From: Kitasatospora azatica KCTC 9699
GTDB lineage: Bacteria > Actinomycetota > Actinomycetes > Streptomycetales > Streptomycetaceae
Reading direction: 5' to 3'
DNA: 64,000 nucleotides
Assembly: GCF_000744785.1 (NCBI RefSeq)
Contig: NZ_JQMO01000003.1
Coordinates: forward strand, 4,712,001-4,776,000
The position numbers and the translations under genes are program-made. Each line of letters starts with the position of its first letter. The stretch's first letter is position 1. The notes below the pieces were generated by a model that was given only the letters and a program-made list of their open reading frames with translations, was not told the DNA's origin and ran no database searches. This document shows, one piece after another, positions 8,233-16,631 of the stretch.

Positions 8233-8260
8233 CCCGCTGCCCGACGGGTTCGGAACGAGC

Positions 8261-8306
8261 CGGGGTCGAGCCGGTGCGGCTGTCACGTGCCGTACGCTCG
8301 ACCCCG
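8261..8306. promoter_or_regulatory. Inverted repeat between dksA-like gene and lspA
   Basis: CGGGGTCGAGC (8261-8271) and GCTCGACCCCG (8296-8306) are perfect 11-base arms around a 24-base loop. The right arm overlaps a -10-like TACGCT (8293-8298). It may be a weak terminator of the upstream gene or a site overlapping the lspA promoter. Confidence 0.4.
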
Positions 8307-8507
8307 TAACGTCGGCCCCCTTTTCGGCAAGCGGAGCGGATCATCACTACGCCAGGTTCCCCCCAACCTCACACGCAGGACGAGCTGACCGAGCCCACCG
8401 AGCCCGCCTCGGCCGACCTGCCCGCCGCTGAGGCCCCCGCAGCCGAGGCGCCCGGGGCGAGCGCGGCCGACGGCGGCCGGGCGGCGCTGCGTCGTCGCCG
8501 GCTCGGG

Positions 8508-9044
8508 GTGCTCTTCTCGGTGGCGCTGTTCGCCTACCTGATCGACCTGGGCAGCAAGCTGCTGGTGGTGGCCAAGCTGGAGGGCCGCTCGCCGATCCGG
8601 ATCATCGGCGACGTGATGACCCTGCAGGTGATCCGCAACCCCGGTGCCGCCTTCGGCATGGGCCAGACCATGACCATCGTCTTCACCCTGATCGCCGCCG
8701 CGGTGATCGTGGTGATCTGGCGGATCTCCCGCCGGCTCTACAGCCTGCCCTGGGCGATCGCCCTCGGCCTGCTGCTCGGCGGTGCCTTCGGCAACCTGAC
8801 CGACCGGCTGTTCCGGGCCCCAGGGGTGCTGCGCGGCCATGTGGTGGACTTCATCTCGGTCCAGCACTTCGCGGTCTTCAACCTCGCCGACTCGGCCATC
8901 GTCTGCGGTGGCGTGCTGGTGGTGCTGCTCTCCTTCCGCGGCAGCAACCCCGACGGCTCCACCCACCGCACCGCGGCGGCCCCCGTCGAGGAGTCCGCCG
9001 CGGTCCCCGCCGAGGAGTCCGCCGAGTCCGCCAAGGACGAGTAG
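8508..9044 (+). CDS. lspA: Lipoprotein signal peptidase II
   Basis: An aspartic peptidase that removes signal peptides from diacylglyceryl-modified prolipoproteins in the membrane. Four hydrophobic segments are visible. The catalytic aspartates lie in GNLTDR (D99) and FNLADS (D128), counted from GTG 8508, giving 178 residues. The frame stays open upstream to a TAA at 8307, encoding an acidic Pro/Glu/Ala-rich stretch and a basic RRRR anchor like the N-terminal extension of actinobacterial LspA. That extension contains no ATG, GTG or TTG. ATC 8343, seven bases after GGAG, is a possible non-standard start. rluD follows 36 bases later. Confidence 0.93.
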   Translation: MLFSVALFAYLIDLGSKLLVVAKLEGRSPIRIIGDVMTLQVIRNPGAAFGMGQTMTIVFTLIAAAVIVVIWRISRRLYSLPWAIALGLLLGGAFGNLTDRLFRAPGVLRGHVVDFISVQHFAVFNLADSAIVCGGVLVVLLSFRGSNPDGSTHRTAAAPVEESAAVPAEESAESAKDE

Positions 9045-9080
9045 CGCTGGGGCGCTGCGGACTACGGCATACTCGTACGG

Positions 9081-10019
9081 GTGAGTACCGCAGCGCAGAT
9101 CCGCACCCTTCCCGTACCGGACGGCCTCGAGGGCGAGCGTCTCGACGCCGCCCTGGCCCGGATGTTCGGCTTCTCGCGGACCAAGGCCGCCGAGCTGGCC
9201 GCCGACGGGAAGGTCCGGATCGACGGCTCCACCGTCGGCAAGTCCGAGCGGGTGACCGCCGGCGCCTGGCTGGAGGTCGAGATCCCGGCCCCCGCCGCCC
9301 CCGTGCAGATCGTCCCGCAGCACGTCGACGGCATGCGGATCGTCCACGACGACCAGGACATCGTGCTGGTCGACAAGCCGGTCGGGGTGGCCGCCCACCC
9401 GAGCCCCGGCTGGACCGGCCCGACCGTGATCGGCCACCTGGCCGCCGCCGGCTACCGGATCTCCACCTCGGGCGCCGCCGAGCGCCAGGGCATCGTGCAC
9501 CGGCTCGACGTCGGCACCTCCGGCCTGATGGTGGTCGCCAAGTCCGAGCGCGCCTACACCGACCTCAAGCGCCAGTTCCACGACCGGATCACCGAGAAGC
9601 GCTACCACACCCTCGTCCAGGGCCACCCGGACCCGATGAGCGGCACCGTGGACGCCCCGATCGGCCGGCACCCCAGCTCGGACTGGAAGTGGGCGGTGAC
9701 CCGTGAGGGCAAGCCCTCGATCACCCACTACGACCTGATCGAGGCCTACCGGGCCGCCTCGCTGCTCGCGATCAAGCTGGAGACCGGCCGCACCCACCAG
9801 ATCCGGGTGCACATGTCCGCGCTGCGCCACCCCTGCGTCGGCGACCTGACGTACGGCGCCGACCCGACGCTGGCCAAGCGCCTCGGCCTGACCCGCCAGT
9901 GGCTGCACGCCGTCTCGCTCGGCTTCGAGCACCCGGCCGACGGCGAGTGGGTGGAGTTCTCCAGCGAGTACCCGCAGGACCTGCAGAAGGCGCTGACGAT
10001 CATCTCGGCGGAGAGCTGA
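9081..10019 (+). CDS. RluA/RluD family rRNA pseudouridine synthase
   Basis: A 312-residue pseudouridine synthase, probably acting on 23S rRNA. An N-terminal S4 RNA-binding domain (about 15-70) includes ERLDAALARMFGFSRTKAAE. The catalytic domain has the RluA-family motif HRLDVGTSGLMVVAKS with nucleophile D143, and the later motif LETGRTHQIRVHM. Length is normal for RluD. The GTG start at 9081 follows lspA by 36 bases. The stop codon overlaps the start of the next gene (TGATG), so the GNAT gene is translationally coupled. Exact target uridines cannot be read from sequence. Confidence 0.93.
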   Translation: MSTAAQIRTLPVPDGLEGERLDAALARMFGFSRTKAAELAADGKVRIDGSTVGKSERVTAGAWLEVEIPAPAAPVQIVPQHVDGMRIVHDDQDIVLVDKPVGVAAHPSPGWTGPTVIGHLAAAGYRISTSGAAERQGIVHRLDVGTSGLMVVAKSERAYTDLKRQFHDRITEKRYHTLVQGHPDPMSGTVDAPIGRHPSSDWKWAVTREGKPSITHYDLIEAYRAASLLAIKLETGRTHQIRVHMSALRHPCVGDLTYGADPTLAKRLGLTRQWLHAVSLGFEHPADGEWVEFSSEYPQDLQKALTIISAES

Positions 10020-10471
10020 TGGAGATCCGCGTGGTCGCCTCGGCGGCCGACTTCGCGCTGGCCAAGCAGGTGCGGCGGGACGTCTTCGTGGTGGAGCAGG
10101 AGATCCCCGAGGAACTGGAGTACGACGAGCTCGACGCCACCTCCACGCACCTGCTCGCGGTCGCGGCCGACGGATCGCCGGTCGGCACCGCGCGGCTGAT
10201 CGGCAGCGCCGAGGCGTACCGGCTCACCGGTGTGGTCGGCCGGGTGCTGCTCGGCCGGCTCGCCGTGGTCAAGGCCGCGCGCGGTACCGGTCTCGGCGCC
10301 GCGCTGGTGCGCGCCGTCGAGGCGGCCGGGCGGGAGCTGGGCGCCGAGGAGTGCGAGCTGCACGCACAGGTCCAGGCGCTGGGCTTCTACGAGCGCCTCG
10401 GGTACGTCGCCGAGGGGCCGGTCTACGACGACGCGGGGATCCCGCACCGCACGATGGTGCGCGCGCTCTAG
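10019..10471 (+). CDS. GNAT family N-acetyltransferase
   Basis: A 150-residue GNAT-fold acetyltransferase. The acetyl-CoA-binding motif is visible as LGRLAVVKAARGTGLGAALVRAVE (split here by the A-motif RGTGLG at about residues 90-95). The C-terminal part LGFYERLGYVAEGP followed by IPHRTM resembles the ElaA-type subgroup. The substrate is unknown. ATG 10019 overlaps the rluD-like stop codon. The stop codon lies in a 13-base sequence duplicated at the end of the convergent MscS gene. Confidence 0.88.
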   Translation: MEIRVVASAADFALAKQVRRDVFVVEQEIPEELEYDELDATSTHLLAVAADGSPVGTARLIGSAEAYRLTGVVGRVLLGRLAVVKAARGTGLGAALVRAVEAAGRELGAEECELHAQVQALGFYERLGYVAEGPVYDDAGIPHRTMVRAL

Positions 10472-10503
10472 TCCTCGCTCCGGTCTTCCCGCTCTAGTCC
10501 TCG
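10465..10503. repeat. 13 bp direct repeat spanning two convergent stop codons
   Basis: GCTCTAGTCCTCG occurs at 10465-10477 and 10491-10503. The first copy contains the TAG stop of the GNAT gene on the plus strand. The second contains the TAG stop of the MscS gene on the minus strand. Confidence 0.8.
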
Positions 10504-11492
10504 TTCGTCCTGATCCGCGGGAGTGCCTCCGGGTGCTCCTCGCGCAGGTAGGCGATCAGGTCCTCGCGCACGGTGCAGCGCAGCGCGAAGGTCTCGTCCG
10601 GGCTGCGGGCGGTCATCGTCGCCCGTACCAGGATGGTGCTCGGCGTGCTGTCGACCACCCAGAGCGCCCACTCCGCGCCGTCCCAGTGCGTGCTGCCCGC
10701 CAGGGTCCGGCGCAGCCGCTCGCGCAGGGCGGGCACCGGCGTCGAGTGGTCCAGGTGGAGCAGCACGGACGCGAGCAGACCCGGGTCCTTGCGGGTCCAG
10801 TTCTCGAACGGCTTGCTGACGAAGTACGAGACCGGCACGATCAGCCGCCGGTAGTCCCAGAGCCGGACCACCAGGTAGGAGAGGGTGATCTCCTCCACCG
10901 TCCCCTGCTGCGCCTCCATCACCACGGTGTCGCCGATCCGGACCGTGTCGCTGAAGGCGATCTGCAGCCCGGCGAAGAAGTTCCCCAGGGTGCCCTGCGC
11001 CGCGACGCCCGCGACGATGCCGATGATCCCCGCCGAGGCCAGCAGGCTGGCCCCGATGGTGCGCGCGGCCTCGAAGGTCAGCAGTATCACCGCGATGGTG
11101 ACCACCGCGATCAGCGCGCCGACCACCCGGCGCAGCATCCCGATCTGGGTGCGCACGCGCTGCAGCCGCGCCGGGTCCTCGGTGGTGCTCTCGTAGCGGG
11201 CCAGCACCGCTTCCAGCACGGCCGCCGTGATCCTGACGATCAGCCAGCCGGTGCAGGCGATCAGCAGCAGGAACACGCTGTGCCGCACGTCCCCGGTGAG
11301 CAGCCGTGGCGCCGCGAGCAGCAGGCCGGCGACGGCCACCAGTTGCAACGGGATCCGGCAGCGCCGCAGCAGTGCCCAGACCGGCGAGCCGGGGTGGCGG
11401 GCGCCGGCCCGCTGCAGGGCCTGGTCGACCAGCCACCCGACCGCGAGGGTCGCGGCGGCCACCGCGAGCAGGGTCAGCAGGAGCCGGAGCAC
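10494..11492 (-). CDS. MscS family mechanosensitive ion channel
   Basis: A 332-residue channel protein protecting against osmotic downshock. Hydrophobic helices occur at the N terminus (LRLLLTLLAVAAATLAVGWL), around 60-100, and 125-175. The pore helix and beta domain carry the family signature GIVAGVAAQGTLGNFFAG followed by DTVRIGDTVVME. The C-terminal domain is about 100 residues. GTG 11492 is chosen because it starts the protein at the first membrane helix. An in-frame TTG at 11522 would add ten residues, and neither start has a good ribosome site. A TATCGT about ten bases upstream of the GTG suggests a leaderless mRNA. Confidence 0.9.
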   Translation of the reverse strand: MLRLLLTLLAVAAATLAVGWLVDQALQRAGARHPGSPVWALLRRCRIPLQLVAVAGLLLAAPRLLTGDVRHSVFLLLIACTGWLIVRITAAVLEAVLARYESTTEDPARLQRVRTQIGMLRRVVGALIAVVTIAVILLTFEAARTIGASLLASAGIIGIVAGVAAQGTLGNFFAGLQIAFSDTVRIGDTVVMEAQQGTVEEITLSYLVVRLWDYRRLIVPVSYFVSKPFENWTRKDPGLLASVLLHLDHSTPVPALRERLRRTLAGSTHWDGAEWALWVVDSTPSTILVRATMTARSPDETFALRCTVREDLIAYLREEHPEALPRIRTNED

Positions 11493-11536
11493 AGGGCCAC
11501 GATACGCGCCAGAACCGGACAAACCGTCACATCGCC

Positions 11537-11584
11537 GATCGGCTGTCCGTGCTGATCGGGTGTCTGTGCTGATCGGCTGTCAGC
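11537..11584. repeat. 17 bp tandem repeat, 2.8 units
   Basis: GATCGGCTGTCCGTGCT (11537-11553), GATCGGGTGTCTGTGCT (11554-11570) and a partial GATCGGCTGTCAGC (11571-11584) lie between two minus-strand genes. The last unit contains the stop codon of the neprosin-like gene. Confidence 0.85.
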
Positions 11585-12389
11585 AGGCGCCGCTGCCCGC
11601 TCCGCCGAGGTGGAAGGAGGTCGCGGTGCCCCGCCCGGCGTCGTAGAGGCCGGGGCTGGTCGCGGAGACGGTCAGCTGCGGATCGTCGGTGGAGTCGGCC
11701 AGCTGGAACTCGTCGATCCAGGAGGAGCCGCGCGCGGCGCCGGTCAGCCCGTTGCCCATGTCCTCGCAGGTCGCGCCGTCGGCGTGGGCGACCTCGCCGA
11801 AGGCGGTGATGGTCTGGGCCCTGGTGTAGGAGCCGTTCCAGAGCGAGCCGGGGAAGTAGCCGACCGGCTGGCTGTTGTAGAAGAGCCACCAGTCGCCGCC
11901 GAAGTTCTGGATCGCGAACCGGGCGGCGGCGCCGGTCCGAACGGCCATGCCCGGCTTGACGGTCCGCGAGACCTGGACGAAACCGCAGCCGTTGTAGCAG
12001 CTCTCGGCGCCGTCCACCCAGTGGTAGACGAACAGGTGCGGGCGCAGGTCGCCGTTGAGGCCCAGGTCGACGGTCCAGCCGATCTCCACGGTGGACTTCT
12101 GGTCGGCCGACTGCAGCGCCAGCTCCTGGAGCGAGTGCGACTGGGTGTCGCCCGGCTTGACCTCGGGCGAGGCCTGCAGCATCCGGATCGAGGCGCCGGC
12201 GGCGTCGGTCTTCTGACGCCCCGAGACGTAGTCGTAGCAGGCGCCGAACCAGCAGACCGGGCCGGTGGTGGCGGTGGCCGCCGGCGGCAGGGGGGCCCGC
12301 GGGGCCGGTGAAGCGGCCTGGGCGGTGGGGGCGAGGGCGAGCAGGCCGAGGGTGGCGGAGAGGGCGAGGAGGGTCGCGGATATGCGCAT
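11580..12389 (-). CDS. Secreted neprosin-like protein
   Basis: A 269-residue exported protein. The N terminus (MRISATLLALSATLGLLALA, then PTAQAAS) is a Sec signal peptide with an AQA-A cleavage site. The mature part matches the neprosin/DUF239 layout I recall. It has paired cysteines (CWFGACYDY, SCYNGCGF), then NFGGDWWLFYNSQPVGYFPG, and ends with a WIDEFQ region. Neprosin is a plant prolyl endopeptidase using two glutamates; I cannot confirm those residues here. ATG 12389 is preferred over an upstream in-frame start because of GGAG eight bases before it and because the signal peptide begins there. Confidence 0.72.
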   Translation of the reverse strand: MRISATLLALSATLGLLALAPTAQAASPAPRAPLPPAATATTGPVCWFGACYDYVSGRQKTDAAGASIRMLQASPEVKPGDTQSHSLQELALQSADQKSTVEIGWTVDLGLNGDLRPHLFVYHWVDGAESCYNGCGFVQVSRTVKPGMAVRTGAAARFAIQNFGGDWWLFYNSQPVGYFPGSLWNGSYTRAQTITAFGEVAHADGATCEDMGNGLTGAARGSSWIDEFQLADSTDDPQLTVSATSPGLYDAGRGTATSFHLGGAGSGAC

Positions 12390-12515
12390 GGAGGGCTCCG
12401 GGTGGGGGATTAAGCGCTGATGTAACCTCACTTACGGCGCGAGTTAAGCTAGCCCCGCCACCTGGGCGGCGCAATACCCTGAACCGTCGTCATTTCCCTT
12501 GCCGTGGAGGGCAGC

Positions 12516-13835
12516 ATGGAGTCCGTCGGCCAACGAGTGCTGAGGCTGCGCACCGAGCGCAGCCTGACCCAGCGAGCCCTGGCCGAGCCCGCGTACACCG
12601 CGGCCTACGTCTCCACCGTCGAGTCCGGCAAGGCACGCCCCTCGGAGGCGGCGCTGCGGCACTTCGCGGACCGACTGGGCGTCAGCGCCGAGGAGCTGGC
12701 CACCGGGCAGCCGGCGCACCTGGCCACCGACCTGCGGCTGCGGCTGACCGACGCGCGGCAGGCACTGGCGAGCGGTGACGTCTCGGGGGCGGCCGGGTCC
12801 TTCGCGGAACTGGCCGAGGAGGCGCGGGGCCACGCACTCGTCAGCGAGCAGGCCACCGCTCTGACCGGCCTGGGTGAGTGCGCCCTGGAGACCGGCGACC
12901 TGGACCAGGCCATCTCCTCCTTCCAGGCCGCCGAGGAGCTGCTCGCCGCTGCCCCGCTGCCGCGGCGGATCACCGCCCTGCGCGGCCGCGCGGTGGCGCA
13001 CCTGCTGGCCGGCGACCTGCGCTACTCCTGCTACCTGCTCGAGACCGCCATCGACCAGCTCAACGCCGCCGGCCTGCCCGATCCGGCCGCGCTGCTCCTC
13101 CTCTACTCCACCGTGATCGCCCCCTACATGGACATGGGCGCCCAGGCCCGGGCCGCCCACGCCGCCTCGCTCGCCCTGGCGCTCGCCCCCCAGGTGGACG
13201 ACCCGGCCCTGGTCGCCCGGATGCACCGGGGCGTCGCCCGCACCCTGCTGGCCGAGGGCCGGGCCGCCGAGGCCGACGCCTCGCTGGCACGCGCCCAGGA
13301 GCTCTACCAACAGCTCGACCTGCGCACCGAACTCGCCCACTGCCACTGGATGCGCGGCTACCTGCGCTCCCAGGACGGCGACACCGCCCAGGCCGAGCGC
13401 GAACTGCGCACCGCCCGCGAACTGCTGGCCCGCCCGCGCCCCACCCTGTACACGGCGCAGCTGGACGTCGAACTGGCCGACGTCCTGCGCCGCCGGGGCC
13501 ATGCCGACGAGGCCTCCCGGCTGCTCACCCAGCTGACCGTCACCTGCGGCCCGGTGCATGCCGCCGCCGCCCACCGCCTGCTCGGCCTGATCGCCGAGGA
13601 CCACGGCGACCTGGTCGTGGCGGAGTCGCAGTACCGCACCGCCCTCACCCTGCTCGATCAGCTCGGCGCCAACGGCGACCTGGCCGACCTGTGCCGCCTG
13701 CTCGGCGACCTGCTCCGCCGGACCGGCCGTACCGAGGCGGCGCTCGACGTCTACCGCACAGGGCTGGGGCACCGGGCCGCGCCGGGGACCACGACGCTGG
13801 GGCCGGCGCCCGCGGAGCCGTTGGCGCACCTTTGA
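12516..13835 (+). CDS. HTH-TPR transcriptional regulator
   Basis: A 439-residue protein with an N-terminal XRE-type helix-turn-helix (residues about 5-62: GQRVLRLRTERSLTQRALAE, then YVSTVESGKARPSEAALRHF) and a long alpha-helical region of tetratricopeptide repeats (about 75-420). The architecture is shared by peptide-responsive and developmental regulators in actinobacteria. The ligand and targets are unknown. ATG 12516 has GGAGGG directly upstream and is preferred over in-frame GTG 12504. It is divergent from the neprosin-like gene with a 126-base gap and lies upstream of the hydrolase-ABC pair, which it might control. Confidence 0.88.
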   Translation: MESVGQRVLRLRTERSLTQRALAEPAYTAAYVSTVESGKARPSEAALRHFADRLGVSAEELATGQPAHLATDLRLRLTDARQALASGDVSGAAGSFAELAEEARGHALVSEQATALTGLGECALETGDLDQAISSFQAAEELLAAAPLPRRITALRGRAVAHLLAGDLRYSCYLLETAIDQLNAAGLPDPAALLLLYSTVIAPYMDMGAQARAAHAASLALALAPQVDDPALVARMHRGVARTLLAEGRAAEADASLARAQELYQQLDLRTELAHCHWMRGYLRSQDGDTAQAERELRTARELLARPRPTLYTAQLDVELADVLRRRGHADEASRLLTQLTVTCGPVHAAAAHRLLGLIAEDHGDLVVAESQYRTALTLLDQLGANGDLADLCRLLGDLLRRTGRTEAALDVYRTGLGHRAAPGTTTLGPAPAEPLAHL

Positions 13836-13904
13836 GGGGCGCCGGCCCTTGCGCGCCCGATGTGCTTAACCAGCCTTTAGGGGCCACGGATAGGATCACT
13901 CTCC

Positions 13905-16631
13905 GTGGACCTTCGCGGACGACTCAAACTGACGCGACGTCGGGTACTGGCCGCTGGGCTGGCGCTGAAGGCTGTCGTGGGGCTCGGCACGGCGGCGGTC
14001 GCGTTCGGGGGTGAGCAGGCGGTCCGGGAACAGGACCAGTTCCTCGCGATGCCCGAGGCGCCCGGCAGCAGCGCGCAGGTGTCGATCGACACCTCCTTCT
14101 TCACCACCGGCAGCGCGCCGAGGCCTGCCGTCCTGCTCGCGCACGGGTTCGGTGGCAGCAAGACCGACGAGGTGGGGGAGGCCAAGAAGCTCGCGCGCTC
14201 CGGGTACGCGGTGCTGACCTGGTCGGCGCGCGGGTTCGGGAAGTCGACGGGGAAGATCGGGCTCAACGCACAGGACGGCGAGGTGCAGGACCTCAAGCAC
14301 CTGGTGGACTGGCTGGCGCAGCGGCCCGAGGTGCAGTTGGACGGACCGGGGGATCCGAAGGTCGGGATCACCGGGGCGTCCTACGGCGGCGCGATCTCGC
14401 TGCTCGGGGCGGCGGCGGATGCGCGGATCGATGCGATCGCGCCGGTGATCACCTGGTGGGACCTGTCACAGGCGCTGTTCCCGCAGAACGTGCAGGGCGG
14501 TTCGCCGGCTGACGGGGTGTTCAAGAAGCTCTGGGCCGGGATCTTCTTCACCTCGGGGTCGGCCGGGGATCTGACCGCCTCCACCACCGGCAAGCCCGCC
14601 AAGTCCGCGCCCGCGAGCGGCCCACCGGGCTGCGGTCGGTTCACCGACGAACTCTGTGCGATGTACAACCGGGTGGCCACCGCCGGGCGCCCCGATCCGG
14701 ACGCGGTGGCGTTGCTGCGAAAGTCGAGCCCGTCGACTTTCGCGTCGAGCATCAAGGTCCCCACCCTGGTGGTCCAGGGCCAGCAGGACTCGCTCTTCCC
14801 GCTCGACCAGGGCGACCGGATGGCCAAGGCGATCGCCGCCAACGGCGCGCCGGTCTCGGTGGACTGGTTCGCCGGCGGGCACGACGGCGGCACCGAGACC
14901 AGCGACCGGGTGGACGGCCGGATCACCGCCTGGTTCGACCATTACCTGAAGAAGGACGGGGCTGACACGGGACCGGCCTTCCGGGTCACCCGCACCGGCG
15001 GGGTGGACTCCACCGGCTTCCAGGCGGTGCTGCGCGGCGCCGACGCGGACCAGTACCCCGGCCTGGGCGGGACGCAGACCCGCGAGGTCCAGCTGACGGG
15101 AAGTCAGCAGACCGTCTCGAACCCGCCCGGCGGCGCGCCCCCCGCGATCTCCACCGTCCCCGGCCTCGGCGCCCTCGCACAGGCCTCGCAGCTCGGGCTC
15201 GGGCTCTCGATCGACTTCCCCGGCCAGTCGGCCACCTTCGACTCGGCACCCCTGTCGAGCGGCCTGCAGCTGACGGGAAGTCCGACCGTCAGGATCCAGG
15301 TGCAGTCCGACCGCCCGGACGCCGTGCTCTTCGCCAAGCTCTACGACGTGGGCCCCGACGGCAAGCAGACGCTGCCGCAGCAACTCGCCGCCCCGGTGCG
15401 GGTCGGCGACGCGGCGACCATCACCCTCCCCGCCGTCGACCACGCCTTCCCCGCCGGCCACCGCCTGCGCCTGGTGCTGGCCGCGACCGACCTCGCCTAC
15501 GCCTCGCCCGCCGAGCCGGCCACCTATCACCTGGCGGTGGCCGGCCCGCTGGTCGTCCCCACCGTGCCAGGACTGCACACCGAAGCGACCCCGCTGCCCG
15601 CTCGTACCTGGGTGCTGCCGCTGGTGGCGCTCGCCCTCGCGGCGCTGCTCCTGCTCACCGCCCGGCGGCGCCGCGCGATGCCGCCGCCCGACCCGGCCCT
15701 GGCCGAGGTCCCCCTGCAGATCACCGGCCTGAGCAAGCGCTACAAGGGCGCCACCGACCGCTACGCCGTCCAGGACCTCGGCTTCCAGGTGGAACGCGGC
15801 CAGGTGCTCGGCCTGCTCGGCCCCAACGGCGCGGGCAAGACCACCACCCTGCGCATGCTGATGGGCCTGATCCGCCCGGACGAGGGCGAGATCCGGATCT
15901 TCGGCCACGCCGTCCGCCCGGGCGCGCCGGTGCTCTCCCGGGTCGGCGCCTTCGTGGAGGGCGCCGGCTTCCTGCCGCACCTGTCCGGGCGCGCCAACCT
16001 GGAGCTCTACTGGCGCAGCACCGGTCGCCCGGCCGCGGACGCGCACCTCGAGGAGGCGCTGGAGATCGCCGACCTCGGCGAGGCCCTGGAACGCGCCGTG
16101 CGCACGTACTCGCAGGGCATGCGCCAGCGGTTGGCGATCGCGCAGGCCATGCTCGGGCTGCCGGACCTGCTGATCCTGGACGAGCCGACCAACGGGCTCG
16201 ACCCGCCGCAGATCCGCGAGATGCGCGAGGTGATGATCCGCTACGCCGCGGCCGGGCGGACCGTCATCGTCTCCAGCCACCTGCTCGCCGAGGTGGAGCA
16301 GAGCTGCACCCATCTGGTGGTGATGGACCGCGGCCGGCTGGTCACCGCGGGCGAGGTGGCCGAGATCGTCGGCGGCGGCGAGCTGCTGCTGGTCGGCACG
16401 CCCGCCGAGTTCGGACCGGACGAGCTGGCGGCGGCCGCCGAGAAGCTGGGCCAGCTCGCCGGGGTCGCCGAGGCGGAGGTGGCCGGGCACGGCCTGCTGG
16501 TCCGGCTGGACGGCCTGACGGCCACCCAGCTGATCGCCGAACTCGTCCGGATGGACGTCCCGGTGGAGCGGGCCGGTCCGCACCGCCGCCTGGAGGACGC
16601 GTTCCTCTCGCTGATCGGAGGCGCCTCGTGA
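13905..16631 (+). CDS. Exported alpha/beta-hydrolase fused to ABC transporter ATPase
   Basis: A 908-residue fusion. Residues 12-34 are a signal anchor. Residues about 55-350 are an alpha/beta-hydrolase with nucleophile S159 in GASYGG, acid D295 in QGQQDSLF and H326 in GGHDGG. A beta-sandwich resembling the C-terminal domain of X-Pro dipeptidyl-peptidase/CocE enzymes follows (about 360-545). Residues 568-585 are a second membrane helix before RRRR. Residues 603-810 are an ABC ATPase with Walker A GPNGAGKT (639-646), signature YSQGM (735) and Walker B LLILDEP. By topology the hydrolase is outside and the ATPase inside. The GTG start and TAGGAT at 13891 suggest a leaderless mRNA. The permease gene overlaps the 3' end. 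Confidence 0.9.
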   Translation: MDLRGRLKLTRRRVLAAGLALKAVVGLGTAAVAFGGEQAVREQDQFLAMPEAPGSSAQVSIDTSFFTTGSAPRPAVLLAHGFGGSKTDEVGEAKKLARSGYAVLTWSARGFGKSTGKIGLNAQDGEVQDLKHLVDWLAQRPEVQLDGPGDPKVGITGASYGGAISLLGAAADARIDAIAPVITWWDLSQALFPQNVQGGSPADGVFKKLWAGIFFTSGSAGDLTASTTGKPAKSAPASGPPGCGRFTDELCAMYNRVATAGRPDPDAVALLRKSSPSTFASSIKVPTLVVQGQQDSLFPLDQGDRMAKAIAANGAPVSVDWFAGGHDGGTETSDRVDGRITAWFDHYLKKDGADTGPAFRVTRTGGVDSTGFQAVLRGADADQYPGLGGTQTREVQLTGSQQTVSNPPGGAPPAISTVPGLGALAQASQLGLGLSIDFPGQSATFDSAPLSSGLQLTGSPTVRIQVQSDRPDAVLFAKLYDVGPDGKQTLPQQLAAPVRVGDAATITLPAVDHAFPAGHRLRLVLAATDLAYASPAEPATYHLAVAGPLVVPTVPGLHTEATPLPARTWVLPLVALALAALLLLTARRRRAMPPPDPALAEVPLQITGLSKRYKGATDRYAVQDLGFQVERGQVLGLLGPNGAGKTTTLRMLMGLIRPDEGEIRIFGHAVRPGAPVLSRVGAFVEGAGFLPHLSGRANLELYWRSTGRPAADAHLEEALEIADLGEALERAVRTYSQGMRQRLAIAQAMLGLPDLLILDEPTNGLDPPQIREMREVMIRYAAAGRTVIVSSHLLAEVEQSCTHLVVMDRGRLVTAGEVAEIVGGGELLLVGTPAEFGPDELAAAAEKLGQLAGVAEAEVAGHGLLVRLDGLTATQLIAELVRMDVPVERAGPHRRLEDAFLSLIGGAS

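Noticed and set aside
13905..16631. Frameshift-joined pair of genes
   Set aside because: The linker contains a proper membrane helix and positive-inside RRRR, and the frame is continuous with normal codon use, so a genuine fusion is more likely.
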